64,000 bases of DNA from Gymnogyps californianus (lineage: Eukaryota; Chordata; Aves; Accipitriformes; Cathartidae): positions 30,173,502 to 30,237,501 of the forward strand of contig NC_059477.1 in the NCBI RefSeq assembly GCF_018139145.2, read 5' to 3'. Below the pieces are notes generated by a model. The model had not been told where the DNA came from, ran no database searches, and saw only the letters and a program-made list of their open reading frames with translations. Below, in pieces: positions 1 through 14,924 of this stretch (positions are counted from its first letter, which is position 1; each line of letters begins with the position of its first letter). The position numbers and the translations under genes are program-made.

Positions 1-2973
1 AAGTGGCCAAGTGATGTAGCAGAACAAGCCCTAACATCGTGATTTGGGAATCTGGTTCGTAGTTTGTTCTTGTCCTGTTGCTTTGTAAACTGTTCACTTT
101 CCATGTGGTGGATACTTGCACTTTAAGTTTAACTTGATAATTTCTTATTAACTACATTCAAACTCCACATGACTGATCAAGTGAATTGCTTTCTATTATA
201 CAATGAATTCATCTGAATTAATGGCCTCTCTTAGCAGAGGTACTGAAGGAGCCTGTTTCTCATGACAGCTGTGCAGGCAGTAAGCATTCATGGGAATGCA
301 AGTGCGTAGTGGTATCAAGACAAACAGTGCCTAACTGACCGTAGGTGTCTTGTGCCTGGAGTAAACAACTCGGGATGGGAGTAGTGGTCTCTGGGGGATT
401 TGAGTGAAAGACAGTGCCTGGGGAGGCCACAGAAGTAGATAAACATGGGTGCTTGCTGCTTTTCACACCCTGTGTGCCTGCCTTCAGGTAACTTTTGCAT
501 GACTGACTTATGAAAGGTGCTGATCCTAATTATCAGCCAGGTTAGATAGCAACTATATTCTCAAACTCTTTCTGTCTTGACTTGGAAGTACTATCCTGAT
601 TAAAAACCTTCTGTTCTTTAGGTTTCCTCTCTTCATCCACCTTCCACCCCCATGTCTCTGGTAACTATTCTGCACCACCATTGAGCAGTGGTGATAAGGT
701 TCCATTGCTTGTTACCTGCTATTGCATGGAGCAGCAAGGTCAGCAAACAAGCTTGGCTGTTTTACTCTCCTAGTGGTAATAATCAATTTTGCACCTTTTG
801 TTCTATGATACAATTGATAACTGCCTGTTGATAAGAGGCTACAGAAGAGATATTTTAAAAGTACTTGTTAATAGCTGCCAAAGAGCAATGATTTTGTTGG
901 TAGCTCCTTTTAGCCCATTAAACAGGACTAAGCAACTTTTATCCATGCCTGCCCCAGAAATATCAAGTTGTCTTGTCATTTAAGCAAGATAAGTCTATAT
1001 AACTCATGCTTTGTCTCTTCATGTTCTTCCAAATACTGCTTTAATAGTAATATTAGAGGATCTGTTTTGTCTCCTGTGCTTGAGATGTGCAAATGTGTTT
1101 TTTCAGGACCTGTCAAAATGAGAGTCATCAAGTCATGTAATGTGAGAATGTTATTTAGGCTGCTGTGTAAGTAGCTACTTGAATCTTTATGGTGACAAAG
1201 TGCTTGCTTGGAACAGTCACTTGCAACTGTTTTATATGGGACCCTGAGCTCATGGCCTTCCTAATGTTTGCCGAAGTGGATGAGAAAGGAGCAAATAATG
1301 GTTGATTACAGGAATGTGAGACTTAATGGAAATGCAGTCCTGAGTAGGAATCTTTGCAGAATCACAAATCAAAGACTGAAAAATTGATCCTGGGATTATA
1401 AGCATTTGTTAAAGCTTTAATCCTGTCAACTGTTACTTTGTGAATTAGTGTTGCTGTCGGTTGATGTGATTAATATGAAATATTTTAGGCCACTAAAAGT
1501 GCGATGAAACTGGAGTTTTTAATATGTTCTTCTTTAATTTGGAATGTGGCAGAACTAATCTGTAGTCAAAGCGTAGAACTGGAAAACTGAGAACATGCTG
1601 AGTTATGCAGGTGCTGTGATTTCTCTGGTTTCTAGCTCTTTCTGTAGGTATCTTTACCTGTAGTGAAAAAGGTCATTCTTCAGAAGAGTACTGGAGACCT
1701 AGGCTTAGCCCCAACTTTGGGCATGGTTTTGTTCATGTAGATGGACATGTTAAAGAATGTTTCTAATTTAGATTTAATATTGATGACAGTTTTTGCAAGC
1801 TAGTGGCTTAAATCACAGGTTTAACAAAAAAAAAATTCCCACCTTACAGATAAGACTATAATAGAGTACTGCATTACAGGATTATACTCAAAACATGACA
1901 AAGCACTTTAAAAGTGTAACTGTAGGAGCTACCTGAACTCTGGACTCCATGTTGCAGAATACTAACTAAAGTGGCTCTTTTAAAGGAGTTGGTTTATAAA
2001 GTTAGTGCTACCCTGCTCAGCAGGGCACTGTCTTGGGTGCCACTCTAAAGCAGACATTTAACAAGTGAAGTGTTTTTAGATCAAGCTGTGTGCCAGTTGC
2101 CTCAACTTTCCAGAAAAGAGGTGGTTTTGCTAATTGAGGAAGCTGCTCCCTGATTACAATGATCTAATTCTAAAGTATGTGGTGATCTCTGATGCAGCCT
2201 TTCCACTAAACTGCTGCTGCAGTAAGACACTCCTCCCTATGATGGTACTCTTCTGCTATTTAGTGTTCTTGGCTTACTGTGAGATCCCATTTTGGGTAGG
2301 TAAGGAATTCTCATTAGTGTAGTCACCAAGAAGTATCACTGACTGACTTTTATGGCAGCCTTCTGCTTTTATCTACCATATCATAAAATAGACTACCCAA
2401 GCAGTTTAAGGAAATGGTCTTTCAAAAGACAGGAATGTGCGCTTGAAGCTGGTGCTATTTCTCATTCTACTTTCTCATTTTCAAAACACATTTTAGGAAG
2501 CAATTTAATTTTTTAAACAATTCTGCAAGCTCATTGAGAATTTACTTTTAAGTCTGTTTTATAAGGCAAACTAAAATCAAAGCAGGCTTTATGGGTTGAA
2601 TCTGTTCTGAAGCTATAATGGAAGGAAACTAATTCAAAAAATTATTAGACATAAGTAGGCTGACCGGTGGTGATACTGTACATCTTTATCTTAATTTAGT
2701 TTGTAAAACAGGGATCAAGTAGTGATCTTGTCCAATTCCCTTTCCTTAAGTGTTCACAACTGTCTTCTAATAGTAGGAGGCATGCTCATCAGATGATAGC
2801 TATTTTACTCTTGTAAATAAATATTAGTTAAGGTTTCTAATTAAGTGTTAGTCATGAAGGACTTGCTGTAAGTTTCTCTGTTGTACTACTTGTGCAAGTT
2901 GTCAAATAGGCCTTCCACTTCCACAGACTCCCTACAAATAAGACTTGTAGCAACTGTATTGCTGGGGCACAGA

Positions 2974-3105
2974 CTTGAATTGTAGAGTTGCTGAGGCTGG
3001 AAGACACTTCTAGAGACTGTCTAGTCCAGCCCTCCTGCTGACTGTGCTAATCCTGTCCCATAAACTAGCTCATCATCCATCCCTAGGTAGAGCTTTATGC
3101 ATTCC
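2974..3105 (-). mobile_element. CR1 LINE 3'-end fragment, antisense
   Basis: The run around 2980-3040 (gagttgctgaggctggaag, then ctagtccagccctcctgctg) is what the reverse complement of an avian CR1 3' end looks like. It is diverged and 5'-truncated, as most CR1 copies are. The downstream boundary is uncertain; weak similarity may continue toward 3250. It was recognised by eye, not by alignment. Confidence 0.6.
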
Positions 3106-6100
3106 TGCTTTTCTCATGGTAAGGTCAACTCTCCTGCCTTGCCTTCCTGGCCTGTCTGTGCTAAAGAGCCTGTAGCCATCCACTGCAGCACTCTAACCAT
3201 GAAAGCTATCCCAGCTCATCTCTGTGATCCTGGTGAGGCTGACCCCTGCAGCTACACACAGACCCCCAGCGTCTCCTGTTTGTTCCCTGTGCTGCATGCA
3301 TTAGTGCACAGAAGCACTGTGTTGTGCTGACTTCCCAGGAAAGGCCTGAGAGCTATGAGATGAGCTGGCTGTGTATCAGAATAGTAGGGTTTTTTATTCT
3401 GGTAATGTGCTCTGTGGAGAGAGGAAATGTCTCAAAGAGCACACAAGGATAAATGTATATTTTATACTCTGCATTGGTTCAGTATTTTCATGTGACCTGT
3501 CACTTGCTAGGTCATAAAGGGAAGTGTCCTGAACTAAATGTGTACTGATTTCTCTGTGTTGAAGTCAAGTGGTTCTGAGTTAACAGTCTGCCACCCAAAA
3601 CCAGAGTTATCAACAAGCATGTTACATTGTGCCACTCTTCCTTCTACAGCACTCTGGAGGCTCTGTGGTTGGGGAGCATGTGTTTGGCTGTAAATGCTTT
3701 TATAGTGGTAGGCAGAGCACTCTCCATGAGGGAGACCAAGGATAACACTTCTCCCTTAAGGGAAACTCTCCACAGCTTTTTAGTTTTATGAACTTTGCAC
3801 TTAAAGCATGGATACCAAAATTGCATGTGACCCCTGTACTGGTGTAATAATCCAGTTTCTATTTAAAGATAGAAATACTGCTTTTGGCTTTGATATAAAG
3901 TATATGAATATAGTAGACTGGAAAACTACATGCATTTTGTTATTGAAAACATCTGTTCTTAGTCCAGTAGAAAGGTAGCTTCTTGTATGTGCAGAATACC
4001 TTGGTATGGTATTCAGTCTTCCTGACTGGGGAAACTGGAGTGAAGAAATCTGTTTAAAGGTGACTTAACACAGCAGCTGAATCATGGATAACTAGTAATT
4101 ATCTGAAGTACTAAATGTCACTGTTGTTGCTTTGTGTGATGCAAATGCATTGGTTGAAAGATGGGGAAAAGGTTCAGTGTTTGGCACTTGTGTGGTGTGC
4201 CTGATTGAGGGAGCTTAGTGACTCATGGTATACATCTGTGAACCCTTCAGTTAAGTGCTTAAAATAGTGGAAGTACTTTCAGAAGCTACAGGGAGGTGAT
4301 TCCTCAGTGCCCCTGGGGAGGTGGGACTCCATGGTTAAGAGTAAACTCAGAGTAGGGGTTTATTACTCGCCTACCTCCATCAAATGTGAGCACAACAGTG
4401 GCTTACATTTGCCCAAATGAAGTTAGCATCTCATGTTCACATGTCCAGTTTAGGAGCAAGGAATGTAATTGTATGGGTAGGGACAGTTGCTTCTGCTGGT
4501 AGTACCTAAGCCAAACTAAATAGTGTTTGGACTTCTAATTTATCCCAGACATCCAGTTCACTGGGGAAACTGAAGACAGCATGATCTAGCGAGATCCATC
4601 TTCTGGGGGAGCAGTGGTAGCAGCTTGTGGCCTGTCTGCAGTGTCTTGTGCCATATTTGCAAGACCAGTGGGCTAGCTCTGACAGCTCAAGGATTGGGGC
4701 GGTATGAGGGGAGGAAACTGGCTGGGTAACATTTCATGAGAGCTGAAGAACTAAATCCTGCAGCTCTGTAGCATGCTGATGGCTGGATTGGTATTTGTTG
4801 GAATTTGCTAGATCAATGTTAGTGGCAACTTCCTTGTAGATTATACAGCTGCAGGTTATCCACTGAAGTAACGGAAACCATGTTGTAACCTTGTAGTGAT
4901 GTAGGATTTGAATCTTAGGTTATTTTGAACTCTAGTGTGCCACTTAAGACGTAGCGTAAGCTGAGATATTTGACTTCTCTATTGTATTTGTTATATTCCC
5001 AGAGATCTGATTAAAAATCAGTATTAGATTAACCATCTGAAGCATGTCACTATCTCTTACCAGTGGTTTGGTAGACTTGGTGTATGCTGTGTATTGAAGA
5101 TGAGCATGCTTCTGCATGGATGAGCTTTCAAAGCAAGCATAGGTGAAATATGCTTTGCAAGTCAATGGGGGTGAGGCTGTTGTACAATTCTGTTGCCTGA
5201 GTGTTGCTTTTTTGGTATGAGCCTAATTGACTAGTGTGGGATGGTGTTGTCATTCACCCTAAGTAATTAGGCAACTTGACAGTTACCACCACAGTGACAA
5301 ACTCTTACCATAGTAATACTGATTAATGGTATTACCTCAGTCTTTGTGCTTGTAGAAGATTTGTCAAGTTTCCTGGCAAGTTCTTGCTAGGATAAGAGCA
5401 GTGTGGTAGATCCTTCTCTTCTATAGTCTGTCTGCAGTGTGTCTTCTGGGCATTAATACTAGACCTGGAGGCTTCCTGAAAGTACTTGGAGAGGTCTGGC
5501 TAGATATCTCCCTACAGAAGTGGTTTTAGCTGTAATGGCACTAGTGTCTTATGACTTCCACTTCCAGGTAACACTATCTTTTTGAAATAAAGAGTATATT
5601 CTGCTTGGTGCTATGTACAATCTGCTAGTTGCTCTGCACTGCGTAATATGTAAAATGGGATGGTGGTTTCTTATATAGAGTTTTATGGGGAAAAAAATAG
5701 CTATGATGCTCCTGTGTGCTATCTGTGAAACAGTGAGGCAATTTTAATAACTGTATTGCAGTGACCTGTAACTACCTTTAGTTTATTTAGTAACTAAATA
5801 CTAAACTTTTTGCGCTAGAGTTTAGGGGGACTGTGGTGGACTGGGACCTTCCCTGAGGTACCTCACCTCTCAGGAGAAACTTCACTTTAGGGTGGTGCTG
5901 CATGCCCTCATTGCAGGGGTGTGTAATGCTTGTGAGCCTGATGCACCTGCTATCTCTTCTGGTGAAGAGAAGTGATGCTACTAGTTAGGGAAGGGAAGCA
6001 GCATATTTTGTGCTTATCTAGTTCATCACTGTTGACATGGGACAGATACCTGAGTGACAAGATGCTACAATAACATGGCAGAGTTGGTGGGTTGCACCCA

Positions 6101-7119
6101 ATGAAGCAAGCAGGATGCAAGGCTACTATTAGAATCTAAAAGGACAGCTATAACATTAAAACTGCAATTCTACCATGCTGTTAATCTCAAAGGCCCACAC
6201 CATCTGTAGAAAACAACATCAAAAGCCTTAAAAGACCAGAACAGGTAAGAAACCTACTAAACATGGCCCCAGTTGCTGCACAGCTTCTGTGAACTTAAAA
6301 GGACACTTTCACTTTGATTAGTTCAGAGTGCAAAAGTAAATGGAGTAACCCAGCTCTAAAAGGCAGAGTATTCTATAAACAGTGCTTTAAGTTGTTTTAC
6401 AAAGATTCTCAAGTGTGGTAGCCTCTTAGTTCTCAAAGATACCTGTTGTGCAATATCCTTACTGGTCTAAAAGGATGACTGTTCTCATTGGCAATGTTGT
6501 GGGGACCAGACTGCTCGGGTACTTATCAGGAGGGGTGATTCTAGATCTCTCTGCCTTGTTGCTGTTGTCTCTTCCTCATGTGTTTGTCAGTGTCACTGGA
6601 GCTGATATGGCATCCAGGACAGAAATTCAAGCTTTCAAATAGTGATGATCTCTGAAAGGCACAGAGGCACAGTGTCATGTAAGGTCTCTGTGCCTTGGTA
6701 GAGTCATGAGTTGCATTTTCTGACATTGTAGCGGCACGAATACAAACTGAGCAATGTTACAGTTGGCTTGTTAACAGAGATTTTCATGGTACTCTCCCTG
6801 GAAAGTTGATGCATGCTGGAGTATTGGCAGTTTTCCCACCATTACATTGTCTGTTTTTTCTGATCCCCATTAGGATCTATAAGGAATCCTGTAGGGGAAA
6901 CTGCCAGTTTATCTCCTTCCTCCATGAGGAAGTCTGGGTAGAGATGACTCACCTAATGACTGTAGGGGTACAGCACGCTGTAGACTATTTTCATGCATCA
7001 TATCCTAGAGGAGCTGACCTTGTGAATAGTATGGTTCAGTAGATAAAGTGGAACAGCAGTGGATACAACCATTAGCTTCTGTTCTTGCAGGTATTTCCAA
7101 TGGTTTGTATGCATTCAGT

Positions 7120-7709
7120 TGTCCTGGTTTTGGCTGGGACAGAGTTAACTCTCTTCTTAGTAGCTGGTGCAGTGCTGTGTTTTGGATTTAGTGTGAGAAT
7201 ACTGTTGATAACACGCTGATGTTTTAGTTGTTGCTAAGTAGTGCTTATCTTAAGCCAAGGACTTTCCAGTTTCCCATGCTCTGCCAGCAAGCAGGTGTGC
7301 AAGAAGCTGGGAGGGAGCATGGCCGGGGCAGCTGACCCGAACTAGCCAACGGGGTATTCCATACCATGGAATGTCATACCCAGTATATAAACAGGGGGAA
7401 GTTCGCCAGGAGGGGCAGATCGTGGCTCTGGCATCGGTCAGCGGGTGGTGAGCAATTGCATTGTGCATCACTGGGGTTATTTTTGCTTCCCCCCCCCCTT
7501 TTTTTTGTTATATTCCTTTTCATTACTATTATTATATTTCATTATTGTTAATATTTGTATTTAGTTATTAAACTGTTCTTATCTCAACCCATGAGTTCTG
7601 CCTTCTTTCCCGATTCTCCTCCCCATCCCACCGGGAGTAGGGGGATGGGACGGGGAGTGAGGGAGCGGCTGTGTGGTGCTTGGCTGCTGACTGGGGTTAA
7701 ACCACAACA
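7120..7709 (+). mobile_element. Solo LTR of an endogenous retrovirus
   Basis: A 590-bp element starts with TGTCCTGG and ends in CACAACA, the TG...CA ends of a retroviral LTR. It is flanked by a 4-bp direct repeat CAGT (7116-7119 and 7710-7713), read as the target-site duplication. Inside are a TATA-type motif (tatataaac, about 7383) and, after a pyrimidine and AT-rich stretch, an ATTAAA near 7567 that could serve for polyadenylation. No gag, pol or env coding sequence and no second LTR are present, so this is a solo LTR left by recombination. The ends and duplication are intact, suggesting a fairly recent copy. It resembles LTRs common in non-galliform birds; the exact family needs a repeat library. 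It lies inside RALB intron 1 in the same orientation as the gene. Confidence 0.85.
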
Positions 7710-10700
7710 CAGTATACAAGCATTTAGTACAAACATACTTGGATTAGTGTCATCTGTCCACTTAGAACCACTTACGTAGGTGACTAGCAGATTGCAGTTG
7801 TACAAATGTATTACTGCACAACCAAGTAGCTGCATTCTCACTTATTGGGCTCAATTTTGAGATAAGCTGTGTGTTTTCTTTAAGCAGGAATCAACTTGGT
7901 ATCATAACATAGTCTTAGCTTGGTAGTAAATTGGAAAGGCTTTTGTGTAACTCTGTCCTCTTATTATAATAGTCTCTTTAATGCTGCCTTCTACGATTCC
8001 TCCTTTTGTTGGTTGAATGGTCTTTGTATTTATAAAGACTAAGGGGAAAAACAGGCACTGCTTTATTGGGCTGGGGAATGGAGAGGCCTACCTAAACACT
8101 CTGTGCCTGTGACAAAAATAGAATGATTGTAATGAAATGGGGATTTTATACAGATCTGTGTAAAGATGCCTCAAGACCAAAATGAAGCAGCAGAAATAAG
8201 GCTTGCATTCTAGTGTCTGTATTCAAGCTCTAATTAAGATGACTTGCAAGAGCTTTATGGACTGCATGTGACTGCAGTGTTGCAGAACAGTACTGTGTTG
8301 GGATGCCTACATGCAATGACAATTTCTTGATACAGTTGTTACCTGGCTGTTAAGAGTATTAACTTTGTATCATGACCTTTGCAACCTTATTTAGTCAAAC
8401 ATAGATATAAGTGATTTTTTTTGGGTGCTGCAGTGCCTTAAAAGTACTATTTAAGGGCAGTCCTTTTTCTTCTTCACTTAGCTACTCATCAGAAACAAGT
8501 TACTCTGCTATTTTTCTTCCACTCTAAGGGAATTCTAAAAAAAACCCAGATATTTAAGTCCCTTAGGAACAGGGATATGTATGCATATGCCTGTATTCAG
8601 CATAAGATATGACTTTAGTTTAAAAAGGTTGCTTTAAACTGATGCTCAGACTGACCAGATTGAGTCCTTCCTGTGACTAAGTCTTTGAAGGCTGCATTCA
8701 AATGAGCATCCTTGCTGCAGACTTGGATAGGATTTAGTTCCAGTTTTTGTTGGACATCAAGATTATTCTAAGCAAGGTTATTACCTTGAAATTACTGGTA
8801 ACAAGTAAGATATTGGCTATTTATTTGTAATGAATAATCTAGAATGGTCCTCTACTGAATGTTGTAAGAGGGCATATACTTAAGAATTTTATCTAGTAAG
8901 TAAATGCCTGCTGCTGTCAGATTTGCTTTCTAAGTTATAATGATGCATCTCTCTAACTCATAAGCAAAGTTGGGCTGTGCTTGACAAGGATGATGGGGGG
9001 AACGTGCTGAGTATATACAGGTATTTCATAGTTAAAATAGATCACTGTTCTGGTGACCTGGATCTGAAGATAGCCTTAAAAGGTGGGGTTGTCCAAGTCT
9101 GTCTATAACCTATTGCAAAGAACAGTGTGCTAGACTTTGTAGGTTGCTAGGGTAATGATCAGTTAAAGTAGCAAGGTATCTGGGAATCTCCTGTTCTTCA
9201 TGATCTTATTCTTCATAACTGTATATGTGAGAAAAATAATGGAAGTCTTTGTATAGTAAGTCTACTCTTCTAAAGATCACTTGATCTTATTAAATAATTT
9301 TAATCTAAGTGGAGAGCTGAAGGTGACTTTGCATGCAAATGTGTGGAATAGTGAAAAGTAAGATACGGTATGAAGACTTAGGATCACTAGTAGGGATTCT
9401 TAATCTTAACTGGCTGGCATCCAGTGGCTGGATGTCTGATGTTATTGATAGTGTTAGAATATTTTAGTGTGATTTCTGGGTCCTAGTGTGGAATGCTTAC
9501 TTCCTCATGCATGCAGGGAGGACTCCTGACTACAAGTAAATTAAAAATACTGCTTTTAAACTGCATATGGTATGCCCCAGATGAGCAAGTCTTAGGGACT
9601 GTCCTGCAGTACAAGTTCATCATACAGGCTGCAGTCTTCTGGAAGCTAACACTCCAATCAGATTAATTTGATTAAATACAATTCCTGAATTAAAACTGTT
9701 CCTCAGTCTGTGCTTATCCTTTCCCCAGCCTTGTAGAAGATGGGGAATAATCATGGTCTGGCTTTAGGTTCTGGTTTAACCTTAAACTGCTGCAACACTG
9801 TGAACTTACTTGTCTTGGGCTTGCTTCTTGTGTCTGTTAACTAGCAGTGTATGTATAGATTAGTTGTGACAGCCGATGTCTTTAAATGTACATACAATTC
9901 TGGGTTTTGGGTGGAATTACTAACTAATTCTAATTGATTGAAACTAGTGAAATGTAAGCTTGTAACTTTCAGTGTATCAAGTAAAGAATGTATTCATTCT
10001 GCAGTTTTTCCTGTAATATTTAGGGGTATGGCTGTTGCCACTTCTTCCAACAAGGATCCAGTCTATAAAGAGTATACCATTCATGGGTACAGAGTAAGGT
10101 AGTTCCTTGCCCTAAATTCTTACTTTTCCTCCTGATGTTATAAAGTATTTAAGTTTTCCAAATCCATTTCTAGTTTCCTGTCCAGTGCCCTTATTTTTGC
10201 AACTGCAAGTCTACTAATAGATCTTGCACAGAGAGAAAATGCCTGACTACTAAAAGCAAATTTCAGGCTTGGGTTTCACTCCAGTGCTCAGCCCGGACAC
10301 TGCAGCAGGGTGTCAGCTGCACCAGCACACTTGTCTCAGGAGCATAGTGTGAACAGGATTAGGGAACTTCCCTGTTTCTGCAGCAATACCAGTAACCTTT
10401 TGGCTGGTACAGTTCTACCTTCTTTGGCCTCAGTTGTACAAACTGTTTTTCTTCCCTCACATTGGCACTGAGGCATGTGGCCTTGCTGATCTGACTGGCA
10501 GACCCAGTCAGCCATGCGGAATGGCTCTCCTGCAGGAGGAGATGGGCTTGAACAGCCAGGGGCAAGGGAGAGGGGACCATGATAGGTGGAGGATGGCGAT
10601 AGCAGCATTAGGTGATATAAGTGGGGGCTGTGAAACTGCTGCCCCAACCTGCTGTGCGAGATATCTCAAGCTGAATGAATTCCTTGATCTGATTAAGCGT

Positions 10701-13700
10701 GGCCCAGAAAAATCTGTAGCCACAACTGGGAAGGTAGAAACACTCAGCAGTACATGGGGAAGGACACAAAGATATCCCAAGCAGGAATTTCTGCCAAACA
10801 CATCATAATCTCTGTTTAGCTTGAAAAGCAGTAACTGGAGACATGCCAAGAGGTAAGATTTTGGCACAGCAAAGGAAGATAGAGTAGTATTTTTATTTTT
10901 AGCCTGCATATCCTAAAATTTTCAGTAGCATTAAATATGCCACTTAATCTCAAATGAACTGGGTTTTTATAGTTGAATTACCAGTTGGAGCATTTACAGT
11001 CCATTGAAAGCTAATGGAATTTCAGTACTTAAATGTTTTCTGGATAGCCTCAGAACAGCTGAGGAGCTCTTACAGTTCATAGCTCAGTGAGATTGTTAAT
11101 TAGTTTTGTGATCCAGGGAATTTCTGTGACTGCATTCTTGTGAGCATATCACAGAACCAAACACCTCAAAGCCTCTAATTCGTATTCTGATAAATGAGGA
11201 TCACTAAATACTGTTGCAAAACCTTGTCCTTTCTGTGCTTGCTTTTGATGACATCATATTTAAGTCTTTAATAGGTTGAATACCCAGATTTTCCTTTAAA
11301 AGTAGGTATCTGAAGGGTTTAACAAAGCTCTTCTGTCAAGCTATTGGGCTGAGGGTTTCTAGAATCCCGTTTTAAAATCCAAAGAATGGCTGCTTTCAGT
11401 GGCAGGATAGCAATGAAAAGAAATGTCCAAAGATATCAGCTGCACAGTGAGAGAACAAGGGCTGATCTCAGCAATTTTGAGCTTCGAGCTTTATTTCAGT
11501 TTTAAATCTCAAACTGAATTGGAAGAACAAGAAGCCATTCCAATTAAAGCCCTTGGAGGGATCTAGAATTTTTTTATTGTAGTAACAGAATATTTACTGG
11601 AAAACAGATAGACTTAGTGAAGTTTCTCATGTTTTTTTCTTCTATGTATTTGCATGGGCTGTAGCAAAATGGGTTCCTGTCTTGTGAAGTGACAAGTGCT
11701 TTTTTTCTTTCTTTAAGTGACTGTACAACTGTGGGGTCTTAATGCAGGTGAAGTAAAAAGGGATGTAAAAGTGCAGTCTGGTTTGAAATACATGTAGTTA
11801 TGCAGTAATGGTCTCTGAATCTTGGTGTTAGGTAAACCAACCCTGTTTGTTAACAATGTTCTGAACAGTTTAACTGTTTAGGCTGAGGAGAGGGTGGAGA
11901 AATAGCGAACTGATGCTTAAGTTTGGAGTTTATGAAGCTCTTTATAAACAAATGCCTTGAAGTGCTCAGTTTTGAGGGACCAGCCAAGAATGACACAACA
12001 TTGTGCAGGTTTCTCTACAGCAGGAGGCTTTAGTTAACCTGGAGAAGTTATAATCTAAACAAGTAAGACAAGGGAAGGCTGAAATAGTTGGTGAGCTTAG
12101 GGTTAAATTTCTTATATTGAGGGTGGCATGGTTTTGTTAGTCCTGTGGCCAAGTACAGATCTTCAGAAGTCTAACTCAAAACAGCTTTTTAGTAACTGCT
12201 GTGGTTTGATTTGTAGATCTTGCTGTACTTCATGTGGCCAGCCTGTCTGCTGGTGTAACCTTCATTTCTTGGTCTGAAGAGCATCTTTCACAAGTGCCAT
12301 AAAGCTCCTATTGTGCATATGGGTTTGTGTAACCTATTATAAAACAAATCCAGAGTTATCAAGTCAATGGCTTAATCCTTGTCTTTTAAAGTAGATGAAG
12401 CAGGTAATTACTTCTAATTTCTTAGAGATGAAAGACTGCCTGAAAAAGTTTATGCTCTGACCTGGGCTCTGTCTAGCACTTTATTTTGAAGCAGGATGAA
12501 CTGTAACCAGAAGAAACCTCCCCCCCCAAAAAATCTTTCAGAAGGTTTTTTTACAGCTTATGGCACTTACCCCACAAAGTTCAACATAGTGTCATTAAAG
12601 CTGAGGGTAAAATGACAGACTGAAGTTAAACAGATTGACTGGCTGCCATTGACTGCATTTCTTCTCTTCCTGTCAGAAGAGGGTAAATTTTGTTTGGGTA
12701 CAGTTTGCTTTCCAGCAAGTAAAGAGCAATATGGGAGAGGAGGGAATACTTATCACGGAATTAGGTGACTTGTCTGGACACTTACATCTGCTGAAGAGCC
12801 CGCTCTGACTATTAAGACTCTTGGCCTTAAATTTACATTCCCTTAAACTGAAGGGAATTGAATAATGTTTTAAAAGCAACTGCAGTCATCACAGGTTCTT
12901 CTAGACACTGCTACTTTTTTGCGAGTTGGTTTTTGTTTCCCAAGACTTCCTTTTCTGTAAGGAACAGATGAGTTAATGTCAGTGCCTTGACTGCCTCAAG
13001 GATGCTTGATCTGCAGAATGGTATGAAAATTCATCCTTGTCTACTTCGAGATGACTGAGGAGAGAGCTTCCACTTGTGTTAATTGTATTTTTTTTTTAAT
13101 CTCAAGGAACTGTTAGATGTGAGCTTTGAACCATTCTGTGCAAACTGTTTCTTGAGCTGCAGAGGTGGAAATGCAAGTAAACAAACAGATGGCTCCAATG
13201 ACTTCTCTTGTTTTTTTTTTTATTAGAGTATTCCTGCTAAAACTTCACCATGCCCCTTTCTGAACCAATGATGGGCTATTAGCCTGTTGTTTTGTAAACA
13301 CTGGTATTTCTGCACTGATATTGCCTGTGTCAATCCTGTGCCACACGGCTTCAGCCTTGCCTTGTTCTGTACTGCCTGGCTGTTCTGGGGCTGGAGGGGG
13401 CCATGCTCCCTCTGTTGCCACCAAAGAGATGCCTTGTGTGAAGCTTCCAGGATTTCACCGAGGGCATACAACATAGGGGTTGTGTTGTGAGCAGACTCCT
13501 GCATTCAGAGGGTTCATGTAGTGTTGATACTCTAAAAGATTTGAGTGGTACTTGTAACAGCTCTGCAGGGAAGGTCAAGTACCTTGGCCATTAAGAGCTG
13601 GGCTAGCTTTAGATGTAATCAAACTGTAAATTTGTATGCTATTGGATGGATTTTGTTTAATATTATGTTTTGGGTACAAGTCAGGTAATACTGTAAGGCT

Positions 13701-14924
13701 GACCTTGCAGTTTCTACTGGCTGATGTTGAGGAGGGATGGAGAAGGAAGGATTTAAATAGTCTCTCCATTTACCTCTATGATGAGCTTGTACTGGATTAA
13801 GTTGGTCAGTGTTTTACCTAAAAGGCAGCTATTCCTTTAATATGACCAGGTAAAAATGTGGTATCTGTATTGACAGGAGGGAGAAAGTTGCTATCGTCTC
13901 TCTTGGCTGTTGGTAAATCTTTTTATTGCAGTTGCATAGCACAGTGGTCTTAGGGCAACTTAATAGGCAGCAGCACTAAGTTTGTGTTGTCAGAAAAATG
14001 TTTAACTTGAAAGCTTTGTGTTAGATAACACAGCAGTTACAACCTTAGGATGCTTGTTAAAGCAATACTCAAAGGTTAAAACCAGTAACAATAACACTGA
14101 GAAGTTGCTAAGGGTCACCTGGCTTCTCCAGAAAGCAGCTTAGCTACTACTGTCAAAGCCAGACTAGTCTTGAACTAGGACAAAATAAACTTCCCTACAA
14201 CTTATTAAGAGCAAGCTGTGTTATTACTGGAACACTTAAAGTCCCCAAACTATCTCATTGTGTAGTCAATCTGTAGCTCTTGTGCCTTGAGTGTCTCTGT
14301 CCAAGCAAGCTGAATTCTAGTTTATCATCTGTAGAACATGTGGACTGTAACCAAAGAAAGCCTTTTAGCAACAGCTTCTGGAGTTCAGATGCTACTTGTG
14401 TTCTCCTAGTTTTCTCCACACTCCCCTGGCAGGGAGCTCTGTTCTCCTCCCCCCCTTGCCTCTCTGGTGACTAAGAACTAAAAATCAAGCTTGCAGTCCT
14501 CGTCTGGTTTGGACTCTCTAAGGTAATGGCTGAATTCACTGTCCCCAACACAAATATGTGTTTGTGTTGTACAGGGAGAATCTCTGAGAAGTAGGAGTTG
14601 TCGCATGCCATTTCTGTACTAGGGAGTGTCCTGGATGAGGGAGCTGATGTATAACATAATATAGAAGATTACCAGAGGAAAATATCTGTCTTCACTTACC
14701 AGTTTTTATCCCAGAATGAAGACTTAAAGATGATTGATTTGCATTCCTGTACTATATGTGTGTAGCAAACAGGTGTGAGTAAAATACTCTGTATGGAAAA
14801 ATACTACTGCTGAGATGTTTGAAAATGCTGTCCTGAGGGCACTTCTTGATTGTTGGCATGTTTGTTCTTGTATGCAGTAGTCAGTGAAAACTTAGTTTGA
14901 TTTGTTGCTTTTCAGAACATCGAG

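Noticed and set aside
6060..6400. Segment with base bias opposite to the rest of RALB intron 1
   Set aside because: Could be an inverted repeat insertion, but no ends, duplication or family could be recognised.
10336..10909. Overlapping open frames of up to 133 codons in RALB intron 1
   Set aside because: Open on both strands, no recognisable domain and no splice or promoter signals; judged chance or an unidentified old repeat.
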